A stretch of 64,000 bases of DNA from NCBI RefSeq assembly GCF_018138145.1, contig NZ_CP073104.1:4345001-4409000 (forward strand), given 5' to 3'. Positions 30,181 through 42,906 of the stretch are shown in pieces. The notes under the pieces were generated by a model that saw only the letters and a list, made by a program, of their open reading frames with translations, ran no database searches and was not told the DNA's origin. Origin of the DNA: Pseudomonas sp. SCA2728.1_7. GTDB lineage: Bacteria; Pseudomonadota; Gammaproteobacteria; Pseudomonadales; Pseudomonadaceae. The translations under genes were made by a program, and so were the position numbers. Each line of letters starts with the position of its first letter. Within the stretch, counting starts at the first letter, position 1.

Positions 30181-32103
30181 ATGGTGCAGTTGTGTTCGAT
30201 CGAACAGGCAGTGGATGACGTGCTGGCGCGCTTGCCGGCGCATATCCACATGGGCATGCCGCTGGGGTTGGGCAAACCCAATCACTTCGTCAACGCGCTG
30301 TACCGGCGGATCAAAGGCCTGCCCGAGCGGCAACTGACGATCTACACCGCGCTGTGCCTCGGCCGCCCGGCGTTGGGTGATGGCTTGCAGAAACGCTTTA
30401 TCGAACCCTTCGTCGAGCGCGTCTTCGGTGATTACCCGGAATTCGATTTCCTCGCCGACCTGCACCGCGACAGCCTGCCCGCCAACATCCGCATCGAACA
30501 GTTCTTCATGCAGCCCGGCAGCCTGCTCAACAGCGCCCCGGCCCAGCAGGATTACGTCAGCAGCAACTACAGCCACGCCGCCCGCGACATCAACGCCGCC
30601 GGCTTGAACCTGGTGGCGCAATTGCTCGCCAGCAGCAGCGAACATCCGGATCGCCTGAGCCTGAGCTGCAACCCGGACATCACCCTCGACCTGTTGCCGA
30701 TGATCGCCAAGCGCCGCGACGCCGGGGAAACCATTTTGCTGGTCGGCCAGGTCCACACCGATCTGCCGTATATGCCCGGCGATGCCGAAGTCGACATCGA
30801 TACCTTCGACCTGCTGATCGACGCCAAGGACAACAGCACGCTGTTTTCCACGCCGAACATGCCCGTCGGTTTTCAGGATCATTTCATTGGCTTGCACGCG
30901 AGTACGCTGGTGCGCGACGGGGGTACGTTGCAGATCGGCATCGGCTCGATGGGCGACGCGTTGACCGCCGCATTGCTGGCGCGTCAGGCGGATAACGCCG
31001 GTTATAAGGCCTTGCTCCATGACATCAATCTCAGCCAATGGGCGCGGTTGATTGAGCGCGAGGGCGGCACCGGACCGTTCGCCAAAGGCCTGTACGGCTG
31101 CAGCGAAATGTTCGTCAACGGCCTGCTGGTGCTGGCGGATGCCGGGATCATCCGGCGTAAGGTCTACCCGGATGTGCCGACGCAGGAACAGGCCAACGCC
31201 GGCACCCTCGACGAAGCGGCACAGACTGACGGCATCTCGGTGCACGGAGGTTTCTTCCTCGGCCCGCGCAGCTTCTATGAACGTCTGCGCGAGCTGCCGC
31301 AAAGCAAGCGCCTCGAATTCAACATGACCCGCATCAGCTACATCAACGAGCTCTACGGGCAGGAAGAACTCAAGCGCTTGCAGCGCCTGGATGCGCGGTT
31401 CATCAACACCGTGTTCACCATGACCTTGCTCGGTGCGGGTGTGGCGGATCAATTGGAGGATGGGCGAGTACTCAGCGGAGTCGGCGGGCAGTACAACTTC
31501 GTCGCGCAGGGTCACGCGTTGCACGATGCCCGTTCGATTCTGATCCTGCGCAGCTGGCGTGAATCCGGTGGCGACGTCAGTTCCAACATCGTCTGGGAAT
31601 ACGGCCACTGCACGATCCCACGGCACCTGCGTGACATCGTCGTGACCGAATACGGCATTGCCGACCTGCGCGGTAAATCCGACGCCGTAGTGATCGAATC
31701 GCTGCTGAACATCAGTGACTCGCGCTTCCAGCAGGGCCTGATCGAGCAAGCGCAAAAAGTCGGCAAACTGCCAAAGGATTTCCGTCTCGATCCACGCTTC
31801 ACCGAGAACACGCCGCAGCGCTTGCAGGCGATCGCCGCACGGCACAAAAACCTCTTTCCGGAATATCCGCTGGGCTGTGATTTCACCGCGATCGAACGGG
31901 ATCTGTTGCGGGCGCTGAACTGGCTGAAGAGCAAATTCAAACTCACCGAAATACTCGAACTCGGCAAAGCCGCCCTCGACGCCCCCGAGGCATCGCTCTA
32001 CCCCGAACACCTCGAACGCATGCGACTCACAAACCCGGAAGGCCTGAAAGAAGACCTCTTCCAGCGTTTACTGCTCACCGGCCTCAAGGCCACCGCGCAG
32101 TAA
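30181..32103 (+). CDS. Acetyl-CoA hydrolase/transferase family protein
   Basis: A 640-residue protein of the acetyl-CoA hydrolase/transferase (class I CoA-transferase) family. The N-terminal half has HIHMGMPLGLGKPN and a long insert; the C-terminal AcetylCoA_hyd_C part shows NTVFTMTLLGAGVADQ, then SGVGGQYNFVAQGHAL and a YGIADLRGKS block. It is longer than the usual 500-residue Ach1/ScpC enzymes. The substrate is not evident. AGGAGG lies six bases before the ATG. It is isolated, downstream of the repeat array. Confidence 0.85.
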   Translation: MVQLCSIEQAVDDVLARLPAHIHMGMPLGLGKPNHFVNALYRRIKGLPERQLTIYTALCLGRPALGDGLQKRFIEPFVERVFGDYPEFDFLADLHRDSLPANIRIEQFFMQPGSLLNSAPAQQDYVSSNYSHAARDINAAGLNLVAQLLASSSEHPDRLSLSCNPDITLDLLPMIAKRRDAGETILLVGQVHTDLPYMPGDAEVDIDTFDLLIDAKDNSTLFSTPNMPVGFQDHFIGLHASTLVRDGGTLQIGIGSMGDALTAALLARQADNAGYKALLHDINLSQWARLIEREGGTGPFAKGLYGCSEMFVNGLLVLADAGIIRRKVYPDVPTQEQANAGTLDEAAQTDGISVHGGFFLGPRSFYERLRELPQSKRLEFNMTRISYINELYGQEELKRLQRLDARFINTVFTMTLLGAGVADQLEDGRVLSGVGGQYNFVAQGHALHDARSILILRSWRESGGDVSSNIVWEYGHCTIPRHLRDIVVTEYGIADLRGKSDAVVIESLLNISDSRFQQGLIEQAQKVGKLPKDFRLDPRFTENTPQRLQAIAARHKNLFPEYPLGCDFTAIERDLLRALNWLKSKFKLTEILELGKAALDAPEASLYPEHLERMRLTNPEGLKEDLFQRLLLTGLKATAQ

Positions 32104-32120
32104 CTGCCTGACCCAAAACA

Positions 32121-32213
32121 ACTGTAGGAGTGAGCCTGCTCGCGATAGCGGTGTATCAGCCGACGAAAATATCAGCTGACACTACGCTATCGCGAGCAGG
32201 CTCACTCCTACAG
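32121..32213. repeat. REP pair with extended arms
   Basis: GTAGGAGTGAGCCTGCTCGCGA arms continue inward as TAGCGGTGTATCAGC and GCTGACACTACGCTA, nearly complementary. This extended spacer also occurs at 36821 and 55371. Confidence 0.92.
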
Positions 32214-32231
32214 GGGGGCTGCGGTGTGGCT

Positions 32232-34873
<2,642 letters not shown>

Positions 34874-35135
34874 ACGAAAATTCGGGAGTCGTTGACGAAA
34901 TGGGCCGGCATTTTAACAGGCTCAGCGATTTGTGCTGCTCTGTCCGACTTGTGACGTACCACGCGATTCAAATTTGCCGGTTTTGTTACTTTCGCGGAGG
35001 ATGCGCGGTGATTTTGCGGCTAATGTTCTCATTCGTGACACTAAATAACGTTTTGATAACCGTTGTCATTTGGTCATTGAACGGCGCAACGGCATAATGC
35101 CCCGCCCACATCATTGCAGAGTCTAGGGAGCTAGC

Positions 35136-36809
35136 TTGTCTACGCCTGTCGAACCCTTGCGTTTGCTGCTACTGGCCGAAGAGCCAGCGTGGACAGCGTT
35201 ATTGCGCGAGTGTCTGGCTCCGATGGGGAGCGCGGCGGTGCTGATCAGCGCGCCGAGCTGGGATTCGGTCAGCAGTTTGTTCGAAGACAACCGCAATGCG
35301 GTGTTGTTGACCCTTCCGGCATTGCAACCGGCACCGGGCCGTTGCAGCCTGCCGACGGTCTTGCTGCTGGAACATGAACCGGACACCGCGCCGGTTGGCG
35401 TCAGTGACTGGCTGGTGTTCGACGCTCTCGACGCCGGCATGCTACGCCGTTGCCTGCGCCATGTGCGCGAACGCGGCGTTCTTGAAAATACCCTGCAACG
35501 CCTGGCCGAACAGGACCCGCTGACCGGCATCGCCAACCGTCAGGGTTTCCAGACCTTGCTCGCCGCCCGTCTCGCGGAAAACGACGGACGCGGCCTGGCC
35601 CTCGGGCATCTCGATCTCGACAACTTCCGCCACGCCAACGACGCGCTTGGTCATCAGGCCGGCGATCGCTTGATCCTGCAAGTGGTCGCACGGCTGAAAA
35701 GCCAGCTGGAGGCCGGTGATCAACTGGCGCGGCTGGGCAGCGATGAATTTGCCCTGCTGATCGACACTCGCCGGGCGCCGCAGCGCGCCGAATGGATGGC
35801 TGAACGCATCACCGAAGCGCTCGCCGAACCTTACTGGGTCGACGGCGAAAGCCTGTTGATCGGCTCCAGCCTCGGCATCGCCCATGCCCGTGCGCAGGGC
35901 GGCGCCGATCCGCTGATGTGGCACGCGCACATCGCCATGCAGCAAGCGAAGAGCACCCAGGGCTGTACCTTTCATATCTTCAACGAACGCATCAACCGCA
36001 ATGCGCGGAGCATGGCCGATCTGGAAAGCGAACTGCGCCGGGCCTTGCGTCGCGATGAGCTGGAGCTGCATTACCAGCCCCGCCTGAATCTTGCGGACGG
36101 TCAGATCGTCGGTCTCGAAGCGCTGGTACGCTGGCGTCACGGCGAACGCGGCCTGCTGCCACCGAGTGAATTCGTGCCACTGGCCGAGCAGAGTGGTTTG
36201 ATCGTGCCGTTGGGTTACTGGGTGATTTCCCGGGCCCTGCGTGACATGCAGGCGCTGCGCGAGCGCGGGTTGCCGGCGCTGCACATGGCGATCAACCTGT
36301 CGTTCCGCCAGTTTCAGGACAGTCAGTTGTTGCCGACGCTTAGTCGCTTGATTGCTGAGCGCGGTGTTGAAGCGCAATGGCTGGAGTTTGAACTGACCGA
36401 AACCGCGGTGATGCGCCGCAGTGATCTGGTCAAGCAGACCATGGACGCCCTCGGCCGTCTCGGTGTGCGTTTCTCGCTGGATGACTTCGGCACCGGGTTT
36501 TCCTCGTTCGTGCACCTCAACAGCCTGCCAATCACCTTGCTGAAGATCGACAAGAGCTTCGTCGGCGGCATGGAGCAGCGCGAAGAGAACCGCAAACTGG
36601 TGCACGCGATGATCAATCTCGCGCACAACCTGCATCTGGAAGTGGTCGCGGAAGGGGTCGAGACGCCGGAACAACTGGAGCTGCTGCGCGGATTTGGTTG
36701 CGATCAGGTGCAGGGTTATCTGATCAGCCGGCCGTTGCCGTTGGCGGAACTGGTTGAATATCTGACGTTTGGCTCAAGCCAGCAGTCTGCCCTTGAAATC
36801 GTGAGCTGA
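35136..36809 (+). CDS. GGDEF/EAL protein, probable c-di-GMP phosphodiesterase (TTG start)
   Basis: A 557-residue cytoplasmic protein. Residues 1-115 look like a receiver-type or alpha/beta fold, 130-295 is a GGDEF domain whose active loop reads RLGSDEF (altered from GGDEF), and 310-550 is an EAL domain with EALVRW, LDDFGTGFSS and LKIDKSFV. An altered GGDEF with a complete EAL predicts a phosphodiesterase, with the first domain possibly binding GTP. It resembles the PA5295/ProE type of P. aeruginosa by position and architecture. The TTG at 35136 has AGGGAG upstream. Confidence 0.9.
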   Translation: MSTPVEPLRLLLLAEEPAWTALLRECLAPMGSAAVLISAPSWDSVSSLFEDNRNAVLLTLPALQPAPGRCSLPTVLLLEHEPDTAPVGVSDWLVFDALDAGMLRRCLRHVRERGVLENTLQRLAEQDPLTGIANRQGFQTLLAARLAENDGRGLALGHLDLDNFRHANDALGHQAGDRLILQVVARLKSQLEAGDQLARLGSDEFALLIDTRRAPQRAEWMAERITEALAEPYWVDGESLLIGSSLGIAHARAQGGADPLMWHAHIAMQQAKSTQGCTFHIFNERINRNARSMADLESELRRALRRDELELHYQPRLNLADGQIVGLEALVRWRHGERGLLPPSEFVPLAEQSGLIVPLGYWVISRALRDMQALRERGLPALHMAINLSFRQFQDSQLLPTLSRLIAERGVEAQWLEFELTETAVMRRSDLVKQTMDALGRLGVRFSLDDFGTGFSSFVHLNSLPITLLKIDKSFVGGMEQREENRKLVHAMINLAHNLHLEVVAEGVETPEQLELLRGFGCDQVQGYLISRPLPLAELVEYLTFGSSQQSALEIVS

Positions 36810-36820
36810 ACTCATAACCA

Positions 36821-36909
36821 ATGTAGGAGTGAGCCTGCTCGCGATAGCGGTGTGTCAGAAATGATGAGTTGTCTGACACACCGCTATCGCGAGCAGGCTC
36901 ACTCCTACA
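36821..36909. repeat. REP pair with extended arms
   Basis: GTAGGAGTGAGCCTGCTCGC arms extend inward through GATAGCGGTGTGTCAGA and TCTGACACACCGCTATC, a palindrome of about 40 bases per arm between convergent genes. Confidence 0.93.
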
Positions 36910-36916
36910 AGGGATC

Positions 36917-38320
36917 TCAGTCGGTCTGCGGGACAGTGAACTGACTTGATGACGCAGGCTCCAGCCGAATCATCCGCTTCATCTTCCACTCGAACGCCAG
37001 CGTCAAACTCACCGCCGCACACGCCAACCCCAGCGCCAACCCCCACCAGACGCCCGTCGGCCCCCAGTTGAGGTGGAACGCCATCCACCACGCGGCCGGT
37101 GCACCGATCAGCCAATAGCAGCCGAGCCCGACCAGAAACGTGGTCTTGGCATCCTTGAGCCCTCGAATGCAGCCCATGGCAATCGTCTGCGTGCCGTCGA
37201 ACAGCTCGAACCACGCCGCCACCGCCAACAGGCTCACCGCCAGACGAATCACCTCGGCAAACGCCGGATCGTTGTGATCGAGAAACAACCCGACCAACTG
37301 GTTCGGCAGCAACCAGAACACCATGGCGAAACCCAGCATGACCACGGCGCCAAAGACGATCCCGACCCGCCCGGACATCCGTGCATCGCTCAATTGCCCG
37401 GCACCGTAATGCTGGCCGACACGCATGGTGATCGCATACGACATGCCCGCCGGCACCATGAATGCCACCGAAACAATCTGCAGGGCAATCTGGTGCGCGC
37501 CCAACTGCGTGCTGCCCATGGTGCCCATGCACAGCGCCGCGAAGGCGAACAAACCGACCTCCACCGCGTAGGTGCCGCCGATTGGCAGGCCGAGACGCCA
37601 CAATTCTTTGAGATATTGCCGGTTGGGTCGCGACAAGCCTGCACGCAATGGATAAGCGTCATACGCCGGATGCCGACGGATGTGCCAGGCCAATGCCAAC
37701 GCCATGCAGTTGGCAACGATTGCCGTGACCAGGCCGATCCCCGTCAGGCCCATTTTCGGCAGACCGAACATGCCGGTGATCAGCGCGTAATTGAGCAGGA
37801 AATTCGCCACCGTGCCGGCAAGGCTGATGACCATCACCGGGGTTGCCCGGCCGATTGCACTGGTGAAACCGCGCAGGGCCATGAAGCTCAAGTAACCGGG
37901 CAGGGCGAAGGGCAGGGCAATCAGAAATTGCCCGGCAGCGTTGACGTTGGTTTCGGTCTGGCCGAACAACAGCAACACCGGTTTCAGGTTCCACAACAGC
38001 AGCCCGGCGCCCAGCGCCATCAGCCACGCCAGCCACAACCCGGCCTGGGTCAGCCGTGCGGCGCCAATGATGTCGCCGGCACCTTTGCGAATCGCCACCA
38101 GCGTGCCGACCGCCGCAATCACGCCGATGCAGAAAATCGACACGAACGAATAAGTCGCCGCACCCAGTCCGCCGCCAGCCAACGCTTCCGGACTGAGGCG
38201 CGCCATCATTAAAGTGTCAGTCAGCACCATCAACATGTGCGCCAACTGTGAAGCAATCAACGGCCCTGCCAGCCGCAGGATGGCCCAGAGTTCGGTACGC
38301 ACAGGATGCTGCATGGTCAT
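36917..38320 (-). CDS. MATE family efflux transporter (NorM-like)
   Basis: A protein of about 467 residues with roughly twelve membrane segments and the MATE pattern: LAGPLIASQLAHMLMVLTDT in the first helix, the two-fold repeat of six helices, and GCIRGLKDAKTTF. NorM-type exporters expel drugs or metabolites using Na+ or H+. The start is uncertain among a GTG (38326) and ATGs at 38320 and 38314; 38320 is chosen for the GAG five bases upstream. Divergent from the LysR regulator, a possible controller. Confidence 0.92.
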   Translation of the reverse strand: MTMQHPVRTELWAILRLAGPLIASQLAHMLMVLTDTLMMARLSPEALAGGGLGAATYSFVSIFCIGVIAAVGTLVAIRKGAGDIIGAARLTQAGLWLAWLMALGAGLLLWNLKPVLLLFGQTETNVNAAGQFLIALPFALPGYLSFMALRGFTSAIGRATPVMVISLAGTVANFLLNYALITGMFGLPKMGLTGIGLVTAIVANCMALALAWHIRRHPAYDAYPLRAGLSRPNRQYLKELWRLGLPIGGTYAVEVGLFAFAALCMGTMGSTQLGAHQIALQIVSVAFMVPAGMSYAITMRVGQHYGAGQLSDARMSGRVGIVFGAVVMLGFAMVFWLLPNQLVGLFLDHNDPAFAEVIRLAVSLLAVAAWFELFDGTQTIAMGCIRGLKDAKTTFLVGLGCYWLIGAPAAWWMAFHLNWGPTGVWWGLALGLACAAVSLTLAFEWKMKRMIRLEPASSSQFTVPQTD

Positions 38321-38472
38321 CACCACTCGATTTCAGAGGGAACAGGAGAGCGTTGATTCTCGGCGCTTGGCACGCGTTGCACAAAGGGATAAAAAGGATG
38401 GATTGCATGAGTAAAACTCATCCTGATCAGATTCTGTCAGTCCGGCTGCATCCCGCTATAGGAGCTTTCTGT

Positions 38473-39393
38473 ATGTCCCGTCGTCTTCCTCCCTTGTATG
38501 CCCTGCGCGCATTTGAAGCGGCGGCGCGACATAGCTCGTTCACCCGTGCGGCTGAAGAGTTGTCGATTACCCAGAGTGCGGTGAGCCGGCATATTCGAAC
38601 CCTCGAAGATCACTTCGCCTGTCGGCTGTTTCATCGCAGCGGGCGCAATCTGCAACTGACCGAAGCGGCGCGTTTGCTGTTGCCGGGAATCCGCGAAGGC
38701 TTCGGTGCGCTGGAGCGTGCCTGCAATACCTTGCGCGCCGAAGATGACATTCTGCGCATGAAGGCGCCGTCGACCCTGACCATGCGCTGGCTGCTGGCGC
38801 GGCTCAGTCGCTTCCGCCACTTGCAGCCGGGCAACGAAGTGCAACTGACCAGCGCCTGGATGGATGTCGATTCGGTGGACTTCAACGATGAGCCTTTCGA
38901 CTGTGCTGTGTTGTTGAGTGACGGGCATTTTCCGCCGGACTGGGAGGCCAGCCTGCTGTTTCCTGAAGAGCTGATTCCGGTGGGGGCGCCTAACCTGCTG
39001 AATGATCAGCCGTGGGATCTGGCTCGGCTGGCCTGTACTGAGTTACTTCACCCGACACCCGACCGTCGCGACTGGCGCAGTTGGCTGGAGCACATGGGGC
39101 TGTCCGATCAGGTGTCGCTCAAGGGCGGACAGGTATTCGATACCCTCGAACTGGGCATGATCGCGGCGGCACGCGGTTACGGTGTATCGATGGGTGATCT
39201 GTTGATGGTCGCCGAGGATGTGGCGCAGGGAAGACTGAGCCTGCCGTGGCCGACGGCCGTCGCCAGCGGACTGAATTATTACCTGGTGTGGCCAAAAACC
39301 CGCCCGGGAGGTGAACGTTTGCGCCGCCTCAGCGACTTTCTGCAAGGCGAAGTCCGCGCCATGGAACTGCCGGATGTAAGACGCTTGAGCTGA
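38473..39393 (+). CDS. LysR family regulator (GcvA/AmpR type)
   Basis: A 306-residue LysR-type regulator. The N-terminal helix-turn-helix reads FTRAAEELSITQSAVSRHIR (about 24-43), after MSRRLPPLYALRAFEAAARH, typical of the GcvA/AmpR subgroup; the remainder is the periplasmic-binding-like effector domain (LELGMIAAARGYGVSMGD). The ATG at 38473 follows AGGAG. It is divergent from the MATE exporter, its likely target. Confidence 0.92.
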   Translation: MSRRLPPLYALRAFEAAARHSSFTRAAEELSITQSAVSRHIRTLEDHFACRLFHRSGRNLQLTEAARLLLPGIREGFGALERACNTLRAEDDILRMKAPSTLTMRWLLARLSRFRHLQPGNEVQLTSAWMDVDSVDFNDEPFDCAVLLSDGHFPPDWEASLLFPEELIPVGAPNLLNDQPWDLARLACTELLHPTPDRRDWRSWLEHMGLSDQVSLKGGQVFDTLELGMIAAARGYGVSMGDLLMVAEDVAQGRLSLPWPTAVASGLNYYLVWPKTRPGGERLRRLSDFLQGEVRAMELPDVRRLS

Positions 39394-39575
39394 AACGTTC
39401 GAGCCGCCACAATGCCGGCCTTGTGCCATAACCCTGCTGCTCGCTCAAGTATTCGGCTTTACCGCCGAATACGTGCATGTGGAACCGTCGTGCCGGTATC
39501 CACGATTCACCCCCACTATTAAAAATTATCCGAGCTGCGATCAAGGAGGATCGGAAAGTTCGGCCAGGAGCTGTC

Positions 39576-41552
39576 ATGTCTCAACCTCGCGCTCGGATCG
39601 CCTCACAGTTAGGCCTCGCCCTCGCCGTGATACTGGCGATAGTCATCAGTGGCAGTACGGTGTTCGCCTTGCGTTCGCTGGATTCCGCCAACCTCGCCAC
39701 CCGTGAAGAGCATCTGGCCAGTGAGGCGCGGCTGCTGGCCGACCAACTGAGTACCTTTCACGGCACGCTGCGTGAAAGCACCCAGCGCCTGAGCGGGTTG
39801 TTCGAGAAGCGCTTCAGCGCGGGTCTGAGCATTCACCCGAGTGAACCGGTGACGGTGGCAGGCACCCAGACCCCGGGCTTGCACCTGGGCAGCGAAGTCT
39901 TGAACAACAACTTCAAGGAAGTCGACGAGTTCAAGCAAATGACCGCCGGTGTTGCCACACTGTTCGTGCGCAGCGGCGAAGACTTCGTACGGGTCAGCAC
40001 CTCGCTGACCAAACAGGACGGCACTCGCGCCATCGGCACCTTGCTCGACCACGCACACCCGGCCTACGCGAAGCTGATGGCAGGACAGGGGTATGTCGGT
40101 CGCGCCTTGCTGTTCGATCGTTCCTACATGACTCAGTACACGCCAGTGCGTGACGGCAGCGGCAAGGTGATTGCAGTGCTGTTCGTCGGCTTCGATTACA
40201 CCGACGCGCAAAATGCCCAGTTCGATAACCTGAAGCGCTTCCGCATCGGCCAGACCGGTTCCCTGGCGCTGCTCGACGAGCAAAACAAATGGCTGGTCGC
40301 CCCGGCGGGTGTGCAGGCACTGGATCAGGCGATTCCGGTGATCAATGGTCTGGCGAAAACACCGGGCAAAGGTCAGTTCTGGGACGACAAATCCGAGGAT
40401 TTCTACAGCGTTGCCGTGCCTTTCGACGGCGGGCCGTGGTCGGTGGTGGCGAGCATGCCGAAAGCCGAGATTCGCGCGGTGACCTGGAGCGTCGGTACGC
40501 AATTGGCGATCGGCAGCCTGTTGGCGATGTTGTTGGCGGTCGGTTCCGTAGTCTGGTTGCTGCGCAGCAAACTGGCACCACTGAGCGATCTGGTACGTCA
40601 GGCCGAGGCCTTGGGCGCCGGTGATCTGAGCGTGCGTCTGAACGTCTCGAGCAACGACGAAATCGGTCAGCTGTCTCGCGCGTTCAATCAGATGAGTCAG
40701 GCTTTATCGACCATGGTTGAGCACATCCGTCGTGCCTCGCAAGAAGTTAACAGCCGTGCGCAGGCGTTGTCCGGTTTGTCCGGCGGTGCCTATGAGGGCA
40801 TGGAGCAGCAGTCCGGTGAAATCACCAGCATGGCCGGTGCGGTGGAAGAGTTCAGCGCAACCTCGCTGAACATTGCCGACAACATGGGCGCGACCCAGCG
40901 TCTGGCGCAGGAAAACGCTCAGCAAACCCAGATCGGTCGCAGCTCGATGGAAGAAGCGTCGTCCTCGCTTGAGCAAATCGCTGGTGCTCTGAACAGCACC
41001 GCCACCGTGATCAACACCCTCGGTCAGCGTTCGCAGGAAATTGGCGGCATCGTCGGCGTGATTACTTCGATTGCCGAACAAACCAACTTGCTGGCACTCA
41101 ACGCCGCTATTGAAGCCGCCCGTGCCGGCGAACAAGGACGCGGCTTTGCCGTGGTTGCGGATGAAGTGCGCAGCCTCGCCTCGCGAACTCGCCAGGCCAC
41201 GGATGAAATTTCCAGCATGATCCACAGCATCCAGCAGGAAACCGGCAACGCGATCAGCACCATGGAACAGGGCAATGTGCTGATGCAGGAAGGTCTGTCG
41301 CGTAACGCCAATGTCGCCTCGGCGCTGGCGCGCATCGACGAACAGAGCCGTTCGGCGGGTCAGCAGTTTGCCGCGATTACCACGGCGACTCAGGAGCAGA
41401 GCAGCACAGCGACCTTGCTGAGCAGCAACCTGCAAAGCATTGCCATGGCTAACAGTGAGCAGCGTGAAGTGGTGTCGAATCTGGCCGTGACCGCCAAGGA
41501 ACTGGAAAGCCTGGCGGCCGAACTGCGTCAGGAGGTTGACCGGTTCCGTTAA
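39576..41552 (+). CDS. Methyl-accepting chemotaxis protein with periplasmic Cache domain
   Basis: A 658-residue chemoreceptor. A first membrane helix (about 10-32), a large periplasmic sensor (about 33-305) of Cache_3-Cache_2 type with [20 protein letters not shown], a second helix (about 307-329), a HAMP domain, and a cytoplasmic signalling domain with the hairpin block [20 protein letters not shown] and [15 protein letters not shown]. Ligand unknown. CAGGAG precedes the ATG at 39576. Convergent with the phosphoramidate-type operon, with 12 bases between stops. Confidence 0.93.
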   Translation: MSQPRARIASQLGLALAVILAIVISGSTVFALRSLDSANLATREEHLASEARLLADQLSTFHGTLRESTQRLSGLFEKRFSAGLSIHPSEPVTVAGTQTPGLHLGSEVLNNNFKEVDEFKQMTAGVATLFVRSGEDFVRVSTSLTKQDGTRAIGTLLDHAHPAYAKLMAGQGYVGRALLFDRSYMTQYTPVRDGSGKVIAVLFVGFDYTDAQNAQFDNLKRFRIGQTGSLALLDEQNKWLVAPAGVQALDQAIPVINGLAKTPGKGQFWDDKSEDFYSVAVPFDGGPWSVVASMPKAEIRAVTWSVGTQLAIGSLLAMLLAVGSVVWLLRSKLAPLSDLVRQAEALGAGDLSVRLNVSSNDEIGQLSRAFNQMSQALSTMVEHIRRASQEVNSRAQALSGLSGGAYEGMEQQSGEITSMAGAVEEFSATSLNIADNMGATQRLAQENAQQTQIGRSSMEEASSSLEQIAGALNSTATVINTLGQRSQEIGGIVGVITSIAEQTNLLALNAAIEAARAGEQGRGFAVVADEVRSLASRTRQATDEISSMIHSIQQETGNAISTMEQGNVLMQEGLSRNANVASALARIDEQSRSAGQQFAAITTATQEQSSTATLLSSNLQSIAMANSEQREVVSNLAVTAKELESLAAELRQEVDRFR

Positions 41553-41564
41553 GACGCCGGCGCC

Positions 41565-42278
41565 TTATTGATACACCGAGAGGTCTTCACTGGAGTCGAC
41601 CTCTCCCCATTCGCCGGTGTAGGCGACGGCTTCAATCTGTACACGACCGGCATCGATAACGCGTTGCAGGGTGTTGGTCATGTGCATGCTGTCACGTTGC
41701 TGCGGCGACAGTTCGGCACGCAGCCGTACGACTTCCGCCCAGCCTTCGGGCGTGAAGCGCAAAAGCCCCATGTACTGCCCCTGAACATCGTCCACCGATT
41801 GCGGCTTGTTGCCGATTTCGGCCAATGTGTGCGTGGCGCTCAGGCGAAAGGTTTCGGCATCCAGCAATGGGTCGCCGAAGCGCTCGGTCCACAGTTGCAA
41901 CCAGTTGGGATCGTAGGTTACGGCCAGCGTTGCTTCGCAGTTGATCAACGACTGCACGGCAACAGGGCTGTAGAAAATATCCGAATAGCTGACGATGCAC
42001 GGCTCGCCCTGAAGCCAGGACTCGGCGCAGGCCAGTGACGAAACCATGTTGGTTTCGGCCCAGCGCGGGTTGTGAAACTCGCTCAGACCACGCCCCGCCA
42101 GCAGCTCGCGCTTGTAGCCGGTCACCACCGCGATGTCGCTGATACCCGCTGCCCGCAATGACTCCAGCTGCCATTCCAGCAGCGGTTTACCGCGCAATTC
42201 GACCAGACATTTTGGACGTTCATCGGTGAGGCTTTTCATGCGGCTGCCACGTCCGGCAGCCAGAATAATGGCTTTCAC
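41565..42278 (-). CDS. LicC-like nucleotidyltransferase; candidate CTP:phosphoglutamine cytidylyltransferase
   Basis: A 237-residue NTP transferase. The signature KAIILAAGRGSRMKSLTDER and PKCLVELRGKPLLEWQ bind the nucleotide, SYSDIFYSP supplies a metal-binding aspartate, and the C-terminus GEWGEVDSSEDLSVY has the second acidic site, as in LicC cytidylyltransferases and Cj1416. The start is GTG at 42278, seven bases after the amidotransferase stop. Last gene of the five-gene operon. In the C. jejuni scheme it joins CMP to the phosphate of N-phosphoglutamine. The exact substrate is inference from the gene set. Confidence 0.8.
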   Translation of the reverse strand: MKAIILAAGRGSRMKSLTDERPKCLVELRGKPLLEWQLESLRAAGISDIAVVTGYKRELLAGRGLSEFHNPRWAETNMVSSLACAESWLQGEPCIVSYSDIFYSPVAVQSLINCEATLAVTYDPNWLQLWTERFGDPLLDAETFRLSATHTLAEIGNKPQSVDDVQGQYMGLLRFTPEGWAEVVRLRAELSPQQRDSMHMTNTLQRVIDAGRVQIEAVAYTGEWGEVDSSEDLSVYQ

Positions 42279-42285
42279 AACAGGT

Positions 42286-42906
42286 CTATCCCGTGAGTTC
42301 TTCAGTGGATTCGGTTTCGCCAAACAGTTGCTGCAGACGCTGAAGGTCGTGCGACGCGAAATCGTTTTCACGCTCCGGGTGCCACATCCAGCCCTGCCAC
42401 GGTCGTTGCAGGTGGCGGATCGCTTCGATTTCGCCGTCCTCGCTGCGCGCCAGCACCTCGAACCCGGGCGGGCAATCGGCGAGGGCGAGGGAGTGATAGC
42501 TGTTGACCTCGGCGGCGATCTGCCCGGATAACTGATGCCGGGTGCGTACATGGCCGGTGACCGGTTTCAACGAGACACCCGACCAGTGCGCAAGCATCTG
42601 CATACCCCGGCAAATCCCCAGCAACGGCAGATGGCGCGCCTGTGCGTGGTCCAGCAGCCTGCTTTCGGTGAGGTCGCGAGCCGGGCACTGACCGATGTCA
42701 TTGCCGCCCGACAGCACGATGGCTTGCGGGTTTACCGCCGCCAGCCAGCGGTCGAGGTCATCGGGTGATTTCCAGCCGTTGGGCACTGGCACAGGGATAA
42801 AACCTGCCGCCAGCACAAACGCGATCAGGCGCTGATCCAGCGCATCACGGTTTTCGCCGCGCTCAGGGTGTGTGTCGACACGCTGGCTGATCGCGACCAC
42901 TTTCAT
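42286..42906 (-). CDS. Class I glutamine amidotransferase-like hydrolase; candidate gamma-glutamyl-CDP-amidate hydrolase
   Basis: A 206-residue GATase1/peptidase C26 protein. The nucleophile is Cys99 in LLGICRGMQML, and H176 and E178 in WMWHPERE complete the triad; SGGND is the oxyanion strand. No synthetase partner is attached, as in gamma-glutamyl hydrolases such as PuuD and Cj1417. The start ATG (42906) overlaps the kinase stop as ATGA, so translation is coupled. By analogy it would release glutamate from glutamyl-CDP-amidate to give cytidine diphosphoramidate. PuuD is the main alternative, but neighbours argue against it. Confidence 0.8.
   Translation of the reverse strand: MKVVAISQRVDTHPERGENRDALDQRLIAFVLAAGFIPVPVPNGWKSPDDLDRWLAAVNPQAIVLSGGNDIGQCPARDLTESRLLDHAQARHLPLLGICRGMQMLAHWSGVSLKPVTGHVRTRHQLSGQIAAEVNSYHSLALADCPPGFEVLARSEDGEIEAIRHLQRPWQGWMWHPERENDFASHDLQRLQQLFGETESTEELTG

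Noticed and set aside
30130..32010. 626-codon minus-strand frame
   Set aside because: Lies opposite the CoA-transferase gene and has the skewed composition of a shadow frame, with no motif.
42286..42906. PuuD-type gamma-glutamyl-GABA hydrolase of polyamine use
   Set aside because: Same fold, but it overlaps the kinase stop and shares an operon with the nucleotidyltransferase, not with polyamine genes.
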